A stretch of DNA of 64,000 nucleotides. Origin: Aquatica leii (taxonomy: Eukaryota > Arthropoda > Insecta > Coleoptera > Lampyridae). This document shows positions 31,691 to 42,799 of this stretch, one piece after another. Made by a program: the position numbers and the translations under genes. The stretch spans positions 57,870,093 to 57,934,092 of the forward strand of contig CM069437.1 in NCBI GenBank assembly GCA_035610365.1. Direction: 5' to 3'. How positions within the stretch are numbered: position 1 is the stretch's first letter; the number at the start of each line of letters is the position of its first letter. The notes under the pieces were generated by a model, which was given only the letters and a program-made list of their open reading frames with translations, made no database searches and was not told the DNA's origin.

Positions 31691-32816
31691 TATACAGAAC
31701 GAAAGAGACAACGGAAATACGTTGATGTTCAAGCTGGAGTCAACAAATCATGGAATATTCCAATAAGGGAACTATTTCTTGATGACCGTTCAGATCCTAT
31801 TTACCGTGCAACTATGGCTGTAAACAGGTTTGAAGATATTAGACGTTTTTTGAGGTTTGACGATAAGCGTAAGAGAAAAAACTGATAAATTAGCAGCTAC
31901 TAGGTATATATGGGAAATGTTTATTGGTAGATGCAAGACAAACCTTGTTCCTGAAGAAAACGTCACTATTGACGAACAACTGCTATCTTATAGAGGTAGG
32001 TGTGGATTTGTACAATATATGCCGTCTAAACCTTCAAAATACGGTGTAAAGATCTTTTAGTTGTGCGAGTCAAAAAGAGGGTATGGAATGTCTGCAACAA
32101 TTTACGTAGGAAAACAACCGGATAAATCAGTGCAACAAGATCTTGCAGCAAACGTGGTAAAATATTTAGTGATTTCTATAATAAATAGTTCTAGAAACAT
32201 AACTATGGACAATTTTTTCACTAGTGTTTCACTAGCCGAATACTTTTTGGGGAAAGGTCTAACAATTGTAGGCACACTTCGGCAGAATAAAAAGGACATT
32301 CCATTAGAAATTAAAACTGTTGGAGAGAGACAATTATATTCCTCTAGATTTGCGTTCCGCAATAATCTATCAATGGTGAGTTACGTTCCCAAAAAGAAAA
32401 AATGTGTTGCGAAAACATATACATGCTAACGAAACGTTGGCCATTCGCATTGTTTTGCAATATTATGGATATTGCTGGTCTGAATGCATTTATTTTATTT
32501 ATAAAACAAAATCCCAACTTTCAAACTGGAAAGTCACACAAAAGACGTATTTTTCTCAAAAATTTGAGCAGAGAATTAGTGCTTCCCTATTATTAAACTA
32601 AGATCGCAGCAAACCAGTTTACCACTAAAAACGAAGAAAGCCATGAAGAAGTTTATCACTATAGAAAAACAAAATGTGATTCGTGGACTAGTAACTAAGA
32701 AGATATGCTTTCAGTGTGCTCGCAATAAAGATAGGAAGACATCAGTTGTTTGTGACAAGTGCTTCAACAACGTATGCTCTGAACATAGCGTAGTACTTTG
32801 CAGCCTATGTAAATAA
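31690..32816 (+). pseudogene. piggyBac transposase, DDE domain and C-terminal zinc cluster
   Basis: Begins AGVNKSWNIPIRELFLDDR, then MAVNRFEDIRRFLRFDD. ENVTIDEQLLSYRGRCGF carries the first catalytic Asp, with QYMPSKPSKYGVKIF after it. NITMDNFFTSVSLAEYF holds the second Asp. After SYVPKKKK the sequence jumps to KRWPFALFCNIMDIAGLNAF, so the GGVDTxDQM-like segment with the third Asp is deleted near 32400. The C-terminus CFQCARNKDRKTSVVCDKC, then CSEHSVVLCSLC, is the conserved Cys cluster. Several stops are present. This is an inactive cut-and-paste transposase of nuclear type. Confidence 0.88.
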
Positions 32817-33011
32817 TGAGAAATTCATCTAAGGAATAATGTTTTTTTCCTTTGTTGTAATACCGTAAATTAGTCTAAAAGCATATAATATAATTTTAAA
32901 TATAAAGGTAACTGTTAAAAATTCGTTATTTCTAGTACAATCATATTGGGGTCTAACAGACCCCGCATATGTAAACTCGGAAAAAATATTGCTTATGCAT
33001 CTAAGGGTTAA

Positions 33012-35040
33012 AACATAATTTAGCAAAAATATCTGATGCAGCAGAAAAAAATTTTTGCAAACCTCTGTAATCTTTTCGCAAATTACCAAAACAAAACTCG
33101 TTCATTACGCAAAAATGTCAAATTAATTTTAAAGTAAATAAAAATGAAACTGAGGAAGAACTGAATAAGATTAGTAATAATAATTTGTTTTTTCCACTGG
33201 TAAAAAAAACAAAAACAGAGACAACTTGAAAATATAACTTTTTTTTGTTCAATTAAGAACGTTGATTATTTTAAAGTTTTGTATGGTTTCGTTCAAGTTT
33301 TTATTGTTTTATTAAATTAAAATAAAACAATCTTTTTATTTATTCTAATGTACAACTGACTCTAACGTTTCAGTATATTCAATAATTCATACAAAAAACT
33401 GTAAAAAGTAAATCAATAAATTATGAAGAAAGGAAATATTTGTATAACTAGTAAAATAAAAATTATAAATTAATTTACATTTATATCTGTTTTGTAATTA
33501 TTTCTGAGTTTTATTAGATATAAAAGTTAAATAAATGATATCTGACGTTAATTAAAATATCTGTATATAACAAGTTTTATTGAAATTGATTATAATATTA
33601 AAAACAATAAAGCATGAGTTATTAAATGTTTTTAGTTAAAGTTTTTATGGTACGCTTGCAGACTAAATACAATAATCCAAATTGATTTGATCAAACATCA
33701 ACATGAAACATAGCATATCGATTTTAGAATATTGCCACAATTTGCACAGACTAGTTCGAATGTTACTCGTATAATTCAGAAACGCAAAGATTAGTGGCTG
33801 TAAGTTTAATAGTTTTGAACCACATACGTAACATACACCTTGTGTGTATCAACTTCTTAAATAAACTAGAATATATCTAAAGTAGATAACAGTTTTTAAT
33901 TAAAAAAAAATGTTAATTGCAATGTATATTGCAATTTAAACAAAATAAACAAAACAAGCACAATACCTATAAACATTTATTGATATATTGACAAAATTTT
34001 ATAAAAACTTTTTTGTGATTAAATTATAAAATATGAAAAATTTCATATGCTTCACCAACCCAAGTTTTATATAAGATTTTATTTCGTAAATAGTGAATTA
34101 GTCACAGTTGTCACTGAGAATTTCAAGCACTTCTTTTCCATATTTTATTATTTCAACTGTCAATTTTTTCGATATAACTTGTCATATCGAGCTTTATTAT
34201 GAAAAATGGTTTTTTTACTTAAATTTGAAAAACAAATCTATTTTATTAAAGTGTTAAAATAAATTTTAAATTCACTTGCTTTGTTAATAATTAGTTTAAA
34301 AACAGATTCGTAAATTGAATTCAGTTATGTCTAAATCTATAAACACGGCAAATTTATTTTAAAAAAATGTCTTATAGCCATAAATTGATTTATTGATTGC
34401 TATCGTACTTTATTTGATTTGGTTAGTTTTCTCAGACGTTAATAAGATTGAGAAATTTTCCAGTTTTTCATTTAAGGTCGTGACCTTCAGATAGTTTTTA
34501 CGAAAGTAAATAAGCGTCTGCTGAATTTATCTTACGTTATATTAGAAAAGTTTTATGAAAAGAAAATACATATATACATATACGTATAGACTTGACTTAT
34601 AGATACATGTTGTTGACATTATTTGCTTTTGATTTTTTAATAATATACACATTTACTTATCTTATTGTGTTTTTAAAAAAATTAGACGTTTTAAAAACAT
34701 TTTTATTTTATTTAACAAGCAAAAAAAAATGTTTAATGTTACAATTTATATTTAGTTATAAAGCGTAAATTAGGCATTCATAAGCTTTATAACTTCAGAA
34801 AGTTAAATATATCAAGTTTTCATAATATCGATTTACTTTTAATGTCTTGTTTTATTTACTTTCCGAATTTGTTTCTGTACATTGCTTTTTATTTGTAATT
34901 GTTCTTTAATATAACGACTTTAGGACATTTATAAGTAAATATAACTGCATAATTTGGTTGTTTTTGGTTATATATTCATATTTGGAATGTTTTTATTCTA
35001 CATGTATATTTGACTTATTTTAAAGATTTTGTATTGTATA
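33012..35040. other. no recognisable gene, AT-rich
   Basis: Very AT-rich, with no coding motifs, element ends or repeats that I could support. Confidence 0.5.
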
Positions 35041-35041
35041 T

Positions 35042-36265
35042 ACAGGGTGTTCTACTTTGAATGTTTTAATAAGAATACTCGGTAACTATCACAGATACGA
35101 GAAAATGTAGCTCGTATCCTCGATCTCTTTTTTTGAGAAAAACTCGATAGTGCAAACCAAATTCAGCGATCGTTTATGTTTTCGAGGTATACCCGAAAAT
35201 TTGATTTTCTCAATTTTCGACGAATGGCGATATTTCGGTTATTTTTCAAAATAGAGAAAATCGATTTAAATGCAATGGCGTTATATAATTTTAAATAATT
35301 TCTTTATATTTCAAGTTATGGCATATAGTTGTGTTTTTTAAATGCAAATCATAGTAGGTTATTAAACACTTAAAATCGATTGTTTTTTTTCTTTTTAATA
35401 ATATATATCATGTGGGTTCTATGATTTCATATTTTTCTCATTTAATCCAAAAATTGATATTTTTTAACATGTATTCGGTTGTGGTTCTCATAGTAGGCTT
35501 TTGTCATTGAAAATGAGAACAAATTAAATCATTTGGTATTGAAGTTAGTTGGTATAAAGAGCAATGGGTTTCCAAAATTATAAAAAAATTAGATATGATA
35601 GTGTACACATTTATAACTAACCGAACCAATTATATCTAAGGATATTGAATAAAAACACTTACACTAATTTATATTGCACTATCACTTACACGAAAGATAA
35701 AGTCCGCGGATTACTTCAGTTTCACACTTATTGTTTACATTAAAATCACGTACGAATTTAATTCGTCGTATTTATCTCGATACGAGTTAATCACTTATTT
35801 ATTTAAACTTGAATAATCTTCTTAACACTGCCGACTTCGAATTACTGAAATAACTGACCTATGATTTGTTTGTACCGCATTTATACATTTTGGCCAAACG
35901 TTCGAGAATTTTCTATATCTTTTGGTGAACGTTCTGGAAATGGATAAAAACTTTGTGAAGGCTCTCGAACTTGAGAATAATTTCTCAAACGTTTCAATAT
36001 AATGCTTTAATTAAAGTGATAATCATTCTGACACTGCAGCCGAATTATATTTCAATTGTTACCCAGAAAGAAGACAACTTCATAAATCTATTTTTATGAG
36101 ATTGAAACAAAATCTGAGTGATCATAAATTATTTGACAAACTAAAAACAAAAAATTACATTATTTAAGATATTGAAGAAGCTTCTGTCAATGTAGTAGGA
36201 GCTGTAGTAGCAAATCCTTGAATATCTTGTCGTCAATTAACTTCTAGATTGTTTTGGGCAAACAA
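35042..36265 (+). mobile_element. DUF4817-type element remnant, split by an LTR
   Basis: The stretch starts with TACAGGGTGTTCTAC, a terminus-like sequence. On the far side of a solo LTR, the plus strand at 36031-36262 reads TAAELYFNCYPERRQL, then KSIFMRLKQNLSDHKLFDK and IEEASVNVVGAVVANP. This matches the helix-turn-helix DUF4817-like domain (AARxYxxRFPxRRxPxxxxF, followed by EExVLxxVxxxPxxSxRQL) associated with insect transposons. Stops interrupt it. Whether the TACAGGGTGT end and the domain belong to the same element is inference. Confidence 0.55.
35600..35999 (-). repeat. solo LTR, family 'TTGAAACGTTCGAG', copy 1
   Basis: In reverse complement this reads ATTGAAACGTTTGAGAAATT, then GGTCAGTTATTTCAGTAATT, GTGTTAAGAAGATTATTCAA and CTAATTGGTTCGGTTAG-like sequence. 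It shares block order with 42964-43408 (plus) and 45630-45991 (minus). The left limit is uncertain. No paired LTR with internal sequence was found. Confidence 0.65.
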
Positions 36266-36269
36266 AAAT

Positions 36270-36700
36270 TTTAATGCAAAAGAAAAAAAGAAAAGCAGTT
36301 TTAAATCAATTTGTCAAAGAATTTAACAAATTTAGAACTGATAAAAGTGTATTGTTTTGCAAATACTGTGAAGTAGAATGTAACAGCTACTGAAAAAGTG
36401 ATGCTGGAACACATCAAAACAACATAGTTCGAAAAAGGAATGGCAAACAGCAGATTTTAATCAAGACGCTGAACCGAACCTAAGCATTCAGCGTTTAACA
36501 AAGACTTGTGTGCAACTTTTGTTTCTATTAATATACCGCTGACCAAATTGAAACATTTTTTGGAAAAATATAGCGGACAAGTCAACGTTGCAAAAAAGTT
36601 ACGTTTTACAATTTTATAGTATAGATTTAAGTTAGATGAAACAACAAACACAGAAGAACGAAGTATTGCAAGTTTTTTATTAGTGTGTTAATTGTTGAAA
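36270..36700 (+). pseudogene. hAT-like (CGBP1-type) transposase fragment
   Basis: KRKAVLNQFVKEFNKF, then SVLFCKYCEVEC, resembles the zinc-finger start of CGBP1/hAT-type proteins. After stops and a shift, AFNKDLCATFVSINIPLTKL, KHFLEKYSGQVNVAKK and FKLDETTNTEERSIASFLL match the conserved hAT segment with an SIDETTD-like catalytic Asp. The frames are broken and no termini were recognised. Confidence 0.65.
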
Positions 36701-36929
36701 AAGAAAGAAACAAATCGTATTTACTACTAATGAAGGTATTAGAAAAAGCGATTCATTTGACAATTACTACATTTTTTAACCATGTCTAAATTATTGCTTT
36801 TGAAATATACAATAATTAATTTATTAAGATTTTTAGTGAAGAAAGTGTTTCTGAAAGGACCATATTGTGTGACCAAGTTTAAAAAAGCTGGTGGTACTGA
36901 TTTTGGTTTTCTTCTGTCTCTAGTTGTGT

Positions 36930-37740
36930 ACATGGATTGTAATGATTAAAAATCAACCTTTGCGAGTTTTACGACTGGTGGTTAGACAACTTTGCAGACG
37001 TCGGCGCGCAAAGATAAGTTTGCGTGCGTTAGTTATATTTTCAGCCGACTTTAGCCGGTCAGGGCTATTTTGTTCTTGTACTTCAACTATGTTGCATGTA
37101 CTTAGCATAAAGACGCATAAGAATTTCTTGTCATCTATTATCTGTCTTACAGATACTATTTTTTTAGCAAATACTTTTTAGTCAGGCATCGTAATTGAAA
37201 ATTAAAAAGGCGACGGAAAGATTTTTCAGATCACGGAGATCGTATCTGCGCGTTTACACGTGGTATAAATTTGCAATCTATTTCTTGGTTTTCTTTGTAG
37301 TTAAGTACTTATTATCTCCGCTTCATATTTGCTGTTTATCTCTCGGGTGGGTATTTGCTGTTTATATCTCCTAGTTGTATGTGTTGTTTGTATCTTATGA
37401 TAATGCTTTTGGTGTATCTTCAAAATAGTTGTCTAGCTGAAATAAAACCGACGTAAAGCTGTAAGAAAAGAAATGTTACTCGCCGTTCTATAAGATTTAT
37501 ACACTTTCTGTTAATACAACGGCGTATCGATTAGGAAAACGTGCAATTATACGTCATAACGACGATGTGCCATCAAGTAACTCGTATCGTAGTCTGCCTT
37601 CAACAATTTGAAGTTTTACCATCAATTTATTTCTAATTATTAAAATACCAAATTAATTTCTTTCAATGTAAGAAACGTTCCATTTCATATGTGCTTATTA
37701 AAATTGTTACTTAGATGTTAAACTTACTAATTAATCGTCA
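36930..37740. other. no recognisable gene
   Basis: No coding motif supported. An imperfect repeat of ATTTGCTGTTTAT occurs around 37325-37395. Confidence 0.45.
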
Positions 37741-37744
37741 CTAA

Positions 37745-39375
37745 TTAAATTGCGATAAGAAAAGAAGTTTTATTTTGAAGGAAGCGGAAGTACGCGACGA
37801 CGTTTTGTTTGATTTTACAGGATATTTCAGACTCATTATGACATCTCACTTCTAAGCTTGACGTCAAGACTACGGGTAGATTTGGCACGATATAAGCACT
37901 GAGCGCCGCTGAGACTACTCTACAGTGATGTACATTTATCTGATCGACTTTGAGCATTAGATTTGCCGTCAGTACGTTTTATCGGCTTTGAATTTACATC
38001 TATTGCCTCGTAGACATCACTTGTAGCATGCGGTTCTTCGCTGTCCATTTTGGAGTCGGTCGGCGCCTGGAGAGTGATCCTAGAAAATCCTAGGTGCAGT
38101 GGTTGGTTAACGCTTTCATCTTCTCCCAAGGCCCATTGTCTATAAACAAGATGTGTTGGGTTCCTTTAGAGTCTGGTTTGGTGTAAAACACCCGCCACGT
38201 CTCGGTACTGATGTTCTGTACCGATATTCTTTTCTTGCGTGCAGGAAGGTCTTTGAGATCAATAAACTTTAGTTTTCTATCTTCCTCCAGCAGCAAACAT
38301 GTTCGGGTGCTTTGGTGGGTCTACATCCTCCTACTCCCCCTGTAGTTTTTTAATGTTTGACGTGTCAACTAATCACTCTCTGGTTGTCTCGTTTGCGCAG
38401 CGCGTTACTTGGCTATTTGCGTGGGTGGCGTCCACTGGCAGCGGCTTAGCTTCCACTACTGCTCACACTTAACTTCGGCCAAAGGTGTCTAATTGTGCCA
38501 GTCTTTCTATCTTGACTAGAGGCTGATATGATGGCAAAAAAAGGGATGAAGCCTGCAAGAGGTATTTATGAGCTGTGCGTTTGATAAAAAAAAAAGACTT
38601 TGCTTACCAGTGGTCAACTGGCGTTAGATAAAATAATAGAGAGCAAATGCTAATAATCTAATCCGCCAAAGGCGATAATTTACATCTATTGATATTCGGC
38701 AATTCTGTCACACCGTTTGCACTGAACGAGTACCCGCGACAGAATGGCATTTTTATCAGATGTTTATTTAAAGACGTGTGAATTTTGAATTTGCGCGCGA
38801 CTCATAAATACTCTTAATATTGAATAATACAAAGTTGCCTAGGCCGAAGGCGTGTAAACCGTAATAGAATGTGACATGGAACATTATAATGTTTGGATGG
38901 ATGTTGTACTGAACAAAAAAACATTATAACCGATTGCCTGAACTCCCAATTTTTTTTGTTTTTTAAGCTTTTGCTTTGCCACCTCCAGAAACTTTTTAGG
39001 TTTTTTGGGTTTGCGCTCAACATCAAACAATATTTTTAGGTTCTGCTCAGAGTCCCCGTTTTTCTTAAACTTTTAGTCAATGGTTCCATATATGTCCTAC
39101 AAGTACAGAGGCAAAAAAAGTTGCCGTGCCCAGTGTCCCGATACGCACGGAAGGCTTTATGTAACGGAGTTTGCCGCTGCTATAAGTGACGACTAGTTTC
39201 CGGGATATTTTCTTCAGTGTTGCCGCTACAGTTTGAGCTGGGGAAGCTAGTTTGCGTCTCTAACAGCTGCCAAGGTAAACAAAGTTGTCCTGGTTTAACT
39301 AGTAAAGCTGCGTGCTGTTACATTCTATCTACCTTTTTATCCACCACCTAGGACGCGCTTGATAGGTAGCTGAAC
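37745..39375 (-). mobile_element. LOA/I-like LINE fragment (5' end, ORF1 and endonuclease start)
   Basis: Minus-strand relative of the 55.6-60.1 kb element. Its 5' end (CCACCACCTAGGACGCGCTTGATAGG, plus strand 39341 onward) resembles the other copy's 5' end at 60022-60052. Broken ORF1 pieces follow (GHIWNH and MEPLTKSLRK near 39100, then ILFIDNGPWEKMKALTNH at 38125-38190). The endonuclease start VDQINVHHCRVVSAALSAYI lies at about 37950. It stops inside the endonuclease, so the 3' part including RT is gone. This is the reverse of the usual LINE 5' truncation and implies a later deletion. Confidence 0.72.
38090..38296 (-). pseudogene. LOA/I-like ORF1 fragment
   Basis: 68-residue frame. WRVFYTKPDSKGTQHILFID and NGPWEKMKALTNH correspond to the segment around VLMDQTSWDKMGAICNH in the ORF1 of the copy at 58.7-59.6 kb. 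The role is that of an RNA-binding LINE ORF1 protein. Only this part is readable in one frame. Confidence 0.6.
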
Positions 39376-42020
39376 CTACGGGGGCGTTGACTCTTGTGTC
39401 AACATTGATAAACTAAAACACAAACTGGTATGAGCAATTAAAACTTACTGAAATGCGAACAGGATAAAGATGAATAACTTTGGTGATATGATACTAGTGA
39501 ATAAATGATTCGAGTCCGTGTAATAGCGTACAGGTCGTAGAAACTTCAGGTAGAATAATCAAGGTACGAGCGGTTGTTAATCGGGTTTAAAGTCATTTGG
39601 TGTTTAGGTGAGTAAGAAGGTTTTAGAGAAAGGGTCTAAAAAACGGTTTCACCGGGAGCAGGTTTCGGGAAAAAGGTTTCGGGAAAAAGGTTTCACCGGA
39701 AACGAATCTTGGAAAAATGGTTTCCTCGGAAACGGGTCTGAAAATGTGTTGTAGAGCTACTACCGCGGGTTTTATATCTAACTCCGTTTTGTCTCACTGC
39801 GTCTATAGAGAGGAACGCCTTGCGCTTTATCCTAGAGTCGGTAAAAGTTAACCTGCAAATAGGTTTAATGTTAATAGTTTAAGCGTACTAATTGTAGAAT
39901 TGCTAATTAATTTTATTACCATTACGAAGCCGATTTCAAATCGGTTCGAAGTTAAATCAGCTCTTAAATTTTGTGGAAGACGTTATTCTCTATTCGGTTT
40001 GACAGCATTTATGACATTTATTGCTTTTATGGTCGTACAGAAGTACATTCAAAAAAACGTAAAAAAAAAAACGTTAAAAAATGTAAGCATCTGTATTTAA
40101 AAAAATCAAAAATGTAACAAAATATATAAACTATAAGATAGCCATTTATAAATAATTCCTATAGAAGTGAAAACGCTGACAAACTGATTTTGTACACGCG
40201 TATTTGTTACATAACATAAGGCACGCTACCGCTCAATATTTCGGAAAAAGAGTCGTTGGTGGTACTTGGTGTGCTACCTATAATATTTTTAAAATAGCGC
40301 CAAAACGGTAAAAATATTTACTACAGATCCCGTTTACATCTGTCGAGCACTAAAGGTGAACTAATTGCAAGACACAACTAAAACAACGATTATTTTTATT
40401 TCAACGAAAAGAAAGATGTTAAAACAAGGTTCTATTTTGTTTTAACCTTTTTCTCTCTATAGCAGATAAATAGCAATTGAAAGTTCGTCAATAAATATCA
40501 CAGTTAATAATAATGATGCAGGCTTTTTAGCAACACTTCGTACATTAAGAGCCAGATTAATAGACGGCACTTGAGAGTTAGTGCTCTCTTACATTTTACT
40601 TGAAAACATGTTTGGTATTATTAAACCACACTTAAGATTTTCTTGACAAATTTTAAAACATTTAAAACAATCAAAATATTGAGCCAAACACGTCGAAAAT
40701 TACTGACCTGTAACAAAATATAGCTGGTTGACACCGTTAATAAAAAGAAATGAAAAATAACGTATGATGTTAGTTTACTGTTCTAAGAACTACACATTGC
40801 TTCTCAGTAATTTGCTGACACTAAAATAAATACAAAATCACGTTATCACATAAGATGTAGTTAAAAGAAGTTGTTGTTTTAAGGACGCATGATGAGTTTT
40901 CTAAGTTAATAAGCGTATTTTACAGAAGTTTAATGCAATGTTATGTAGGTCAGTCAAAATACTAGAATAAATTATACTGAAAAAATAAAGCTAAACAAGC
41001 TAAACAAGTATCTTTAGATTATATGATAAAATTTTTTGCATTAAAAAAGCGTATCTGAAGCGTATTTTGAAAATTTAGCTAAAAAATTCATGTGTTATAT
41101 GTTATTGTTTATGTACAGTAACACACTTGAGAAGAAAATTGATTACATAAACCTAAATTATGATTACTATAAACGGTGTTTTTTTAATGTAATATTACCC
41201 GATTGATATTATCTATGATTCCAAGAAGCGGCGTGTACTGTATATATAATTAATACAAAAAAAAATTATTACAATACATCAATTACTTTTTGTTTCATCC
41301 AATACGCAGTATTTTTTAAATATTTTTTGTTTTTAGTTTGTTTTAATAGTTATAACCTCAAGGGTAAACAAAAAAGGTTTTAAGATAGATCAGCTGTTAA
41401 AATTTGTATTTGCACAACATGTAATTATAGCAATTTAACATTCAACTCACATTAATTATTTAATTAATAAATCAGTACTTCATCGAATCGTTTCTTTTTA
41501 TGAGACTTGATATAATTATAATTGAATGTAAGACATTGTGTAATAGAGAGAATTTTTTTTATACTAATAGTTTGATTATAATATACTAAACATACATATT
41601 ACCAGTAGTATACATTTCATGTGTAAACCTTCTTAAATTACTTTGGTAAGGATCTACATAATTTAATCTTGTTGACCAACTCGAATTTTTTTTTGAGCGT
41701 GAGTCTTCGGCAACATCAGATTCTTTTAATACTTCATCTACTAACCTAAAAAATACTTACCAAACGTTATACAAGCAAATTTAAATAGATTGTTTAAAAA
41801 CGTAAAAAAAATATAACGAGTAACAACGTAAAATGAAACCAAAATGTTGATCAAATTTATAAACAAATGGTAGGTAGGTATATTTTACAGGGTGTTTTTA
41901 TGTTTGGTAGCACAGTAAATACTTAATAACCATTTATTTTTTTTTCTTGGAGCCTGTTACTTTTTCAGAACTTACTTTTCTTTTAAATAGTTTATTTGCC
42001 GCATTTTATTTGTATTTTAT
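39376..42020. other. no recognisable gene; small tandem repeat
   Basis: No coding region supported. At about 39640-39740 a GGTTTCGGGAAAAA / GGTTTCACCGGAAA unit recurs four to five times imperfectly. Another terminus-like TACAGGGTGTTTTT occurs at 41887. Confidence 0.45.
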
Positions 42021-42024
42021 ACAT

Positions 42025-42120
42025 ATTCTACATACTCGACATTTTCTACATCAAATGTGTAATGTAGAAAATTCTCATTTTCTACGCGTAGAAAATTCAA
42101 TTTTCTACATGATGTAGATT
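42025..42120. repeat. clustered TTTTCTAC / GTAGAAAA palindromes
   Basis: Six to seven copies of TTTTCTAC or its complement GTAGAAAA in about 90 bp, forming stacked potential hairpins such as GTAGAAAATTCTCATTTTCT. It may be the end of a foldback or MITE element. No partner copy was identified. Confidence 0.6.
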
Positions 42121-42187
42121 ACGCGCTCATCACTAATATTATATTAAACAAACAACAAAGGAAGAACAAAGATACTACTCTTATAAA

Positions 42188-42565
42188 TTGCAGACAATAG
42201 TCGTGGTATATTTTCTAAAAACCTTTACAGTGTACCTCGTGAACATTCAGTTTAAAGTTATAACTGATTGCAACGCCTTACGTACCATATTATCTAAAAG
42301 AGATTTAATCTCAAGAATTGGTAGTTGGTGGCTAAGCAAACAAGAATATACATTTGAAGTTGAATACCGACCTGGAAGTAAAATGTTACACCCTAACGCA
42401 TTAAGCAGAAATCTAACAAAATCTTCAGTAGTCACTGTAAATGCAATAAACATAAATAACAGAGATTGGGTTCTAAGTGCTCAGATAACTGACGACAGAT
42501 GTAACTTCTTTATTGACATTCTCTCTAAACTACCAAGTGACCTTGGAGAAAAAAAAAGTACATGA
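42188..42565 (+). pseudogene. Gypsy RNase H C-terminal part
   Basis: FTVYLVNIQFKVITDCNALR holds the last RNase H Asp (ITDCNAL). ILSKRDLISRIGSWWLSKQE and YTFEVEYRPGSKMLHPNALS follow, the tether to integrase, with the usual HxDALSR changed to HPNALSR. INNRDWVLSAQITDDRCNFF continues toward the zinc-binding domain, which is missing. The N-terminal part of the domain is lost. Confidence 0.8.
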
Positions 42566-42799
42566 AAGTTCTAGTCTTGTTAATAACCGATTTTATAAGA
42601 ATATAGACAGCGAAAAGAGATGGGTAGTACATATGGCATTTTTACGACGGTAGAAGTCACATGGGTTTGAAAAAGACCATGTCGGCAATTTCCAAATTGT
42701 ATTGGTTTTCGGGGATGCGATGATACTTAAAGAAACACATATCGTGTTATCTGCCATGTCTCTGCAACAAAGAACCAGGCGGAAAACGACCAGTGTATA

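Larger units (their letters stand above)
29519..33011 (+). mobile_element. piggyBac-type DNA transposon, decayed
   Basis: Bounded by TTAA at 29519-29522 and 33008-33011, with inverted termini. The left end reads CCCTTGGATACATAAGC and the right end, read inward, CCCTTAGATGCATAAGC. A second inverted motif (GCGGGGTCTGTAGAACC left, GCGGGGTCTGTTAGACC right) abuts the left terminus directly. On the right it lies 26 bases further inside. This asymmetric arrangement of terminal plus subterminal repeats is typical of piggyBac-family ends. Inside is a broken DDE_Tnp_1_7-type transposase with a C-terminal Cys-rich domain and a 1.3-kb stretch of unidentified DNA. Confidence 0.9.
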
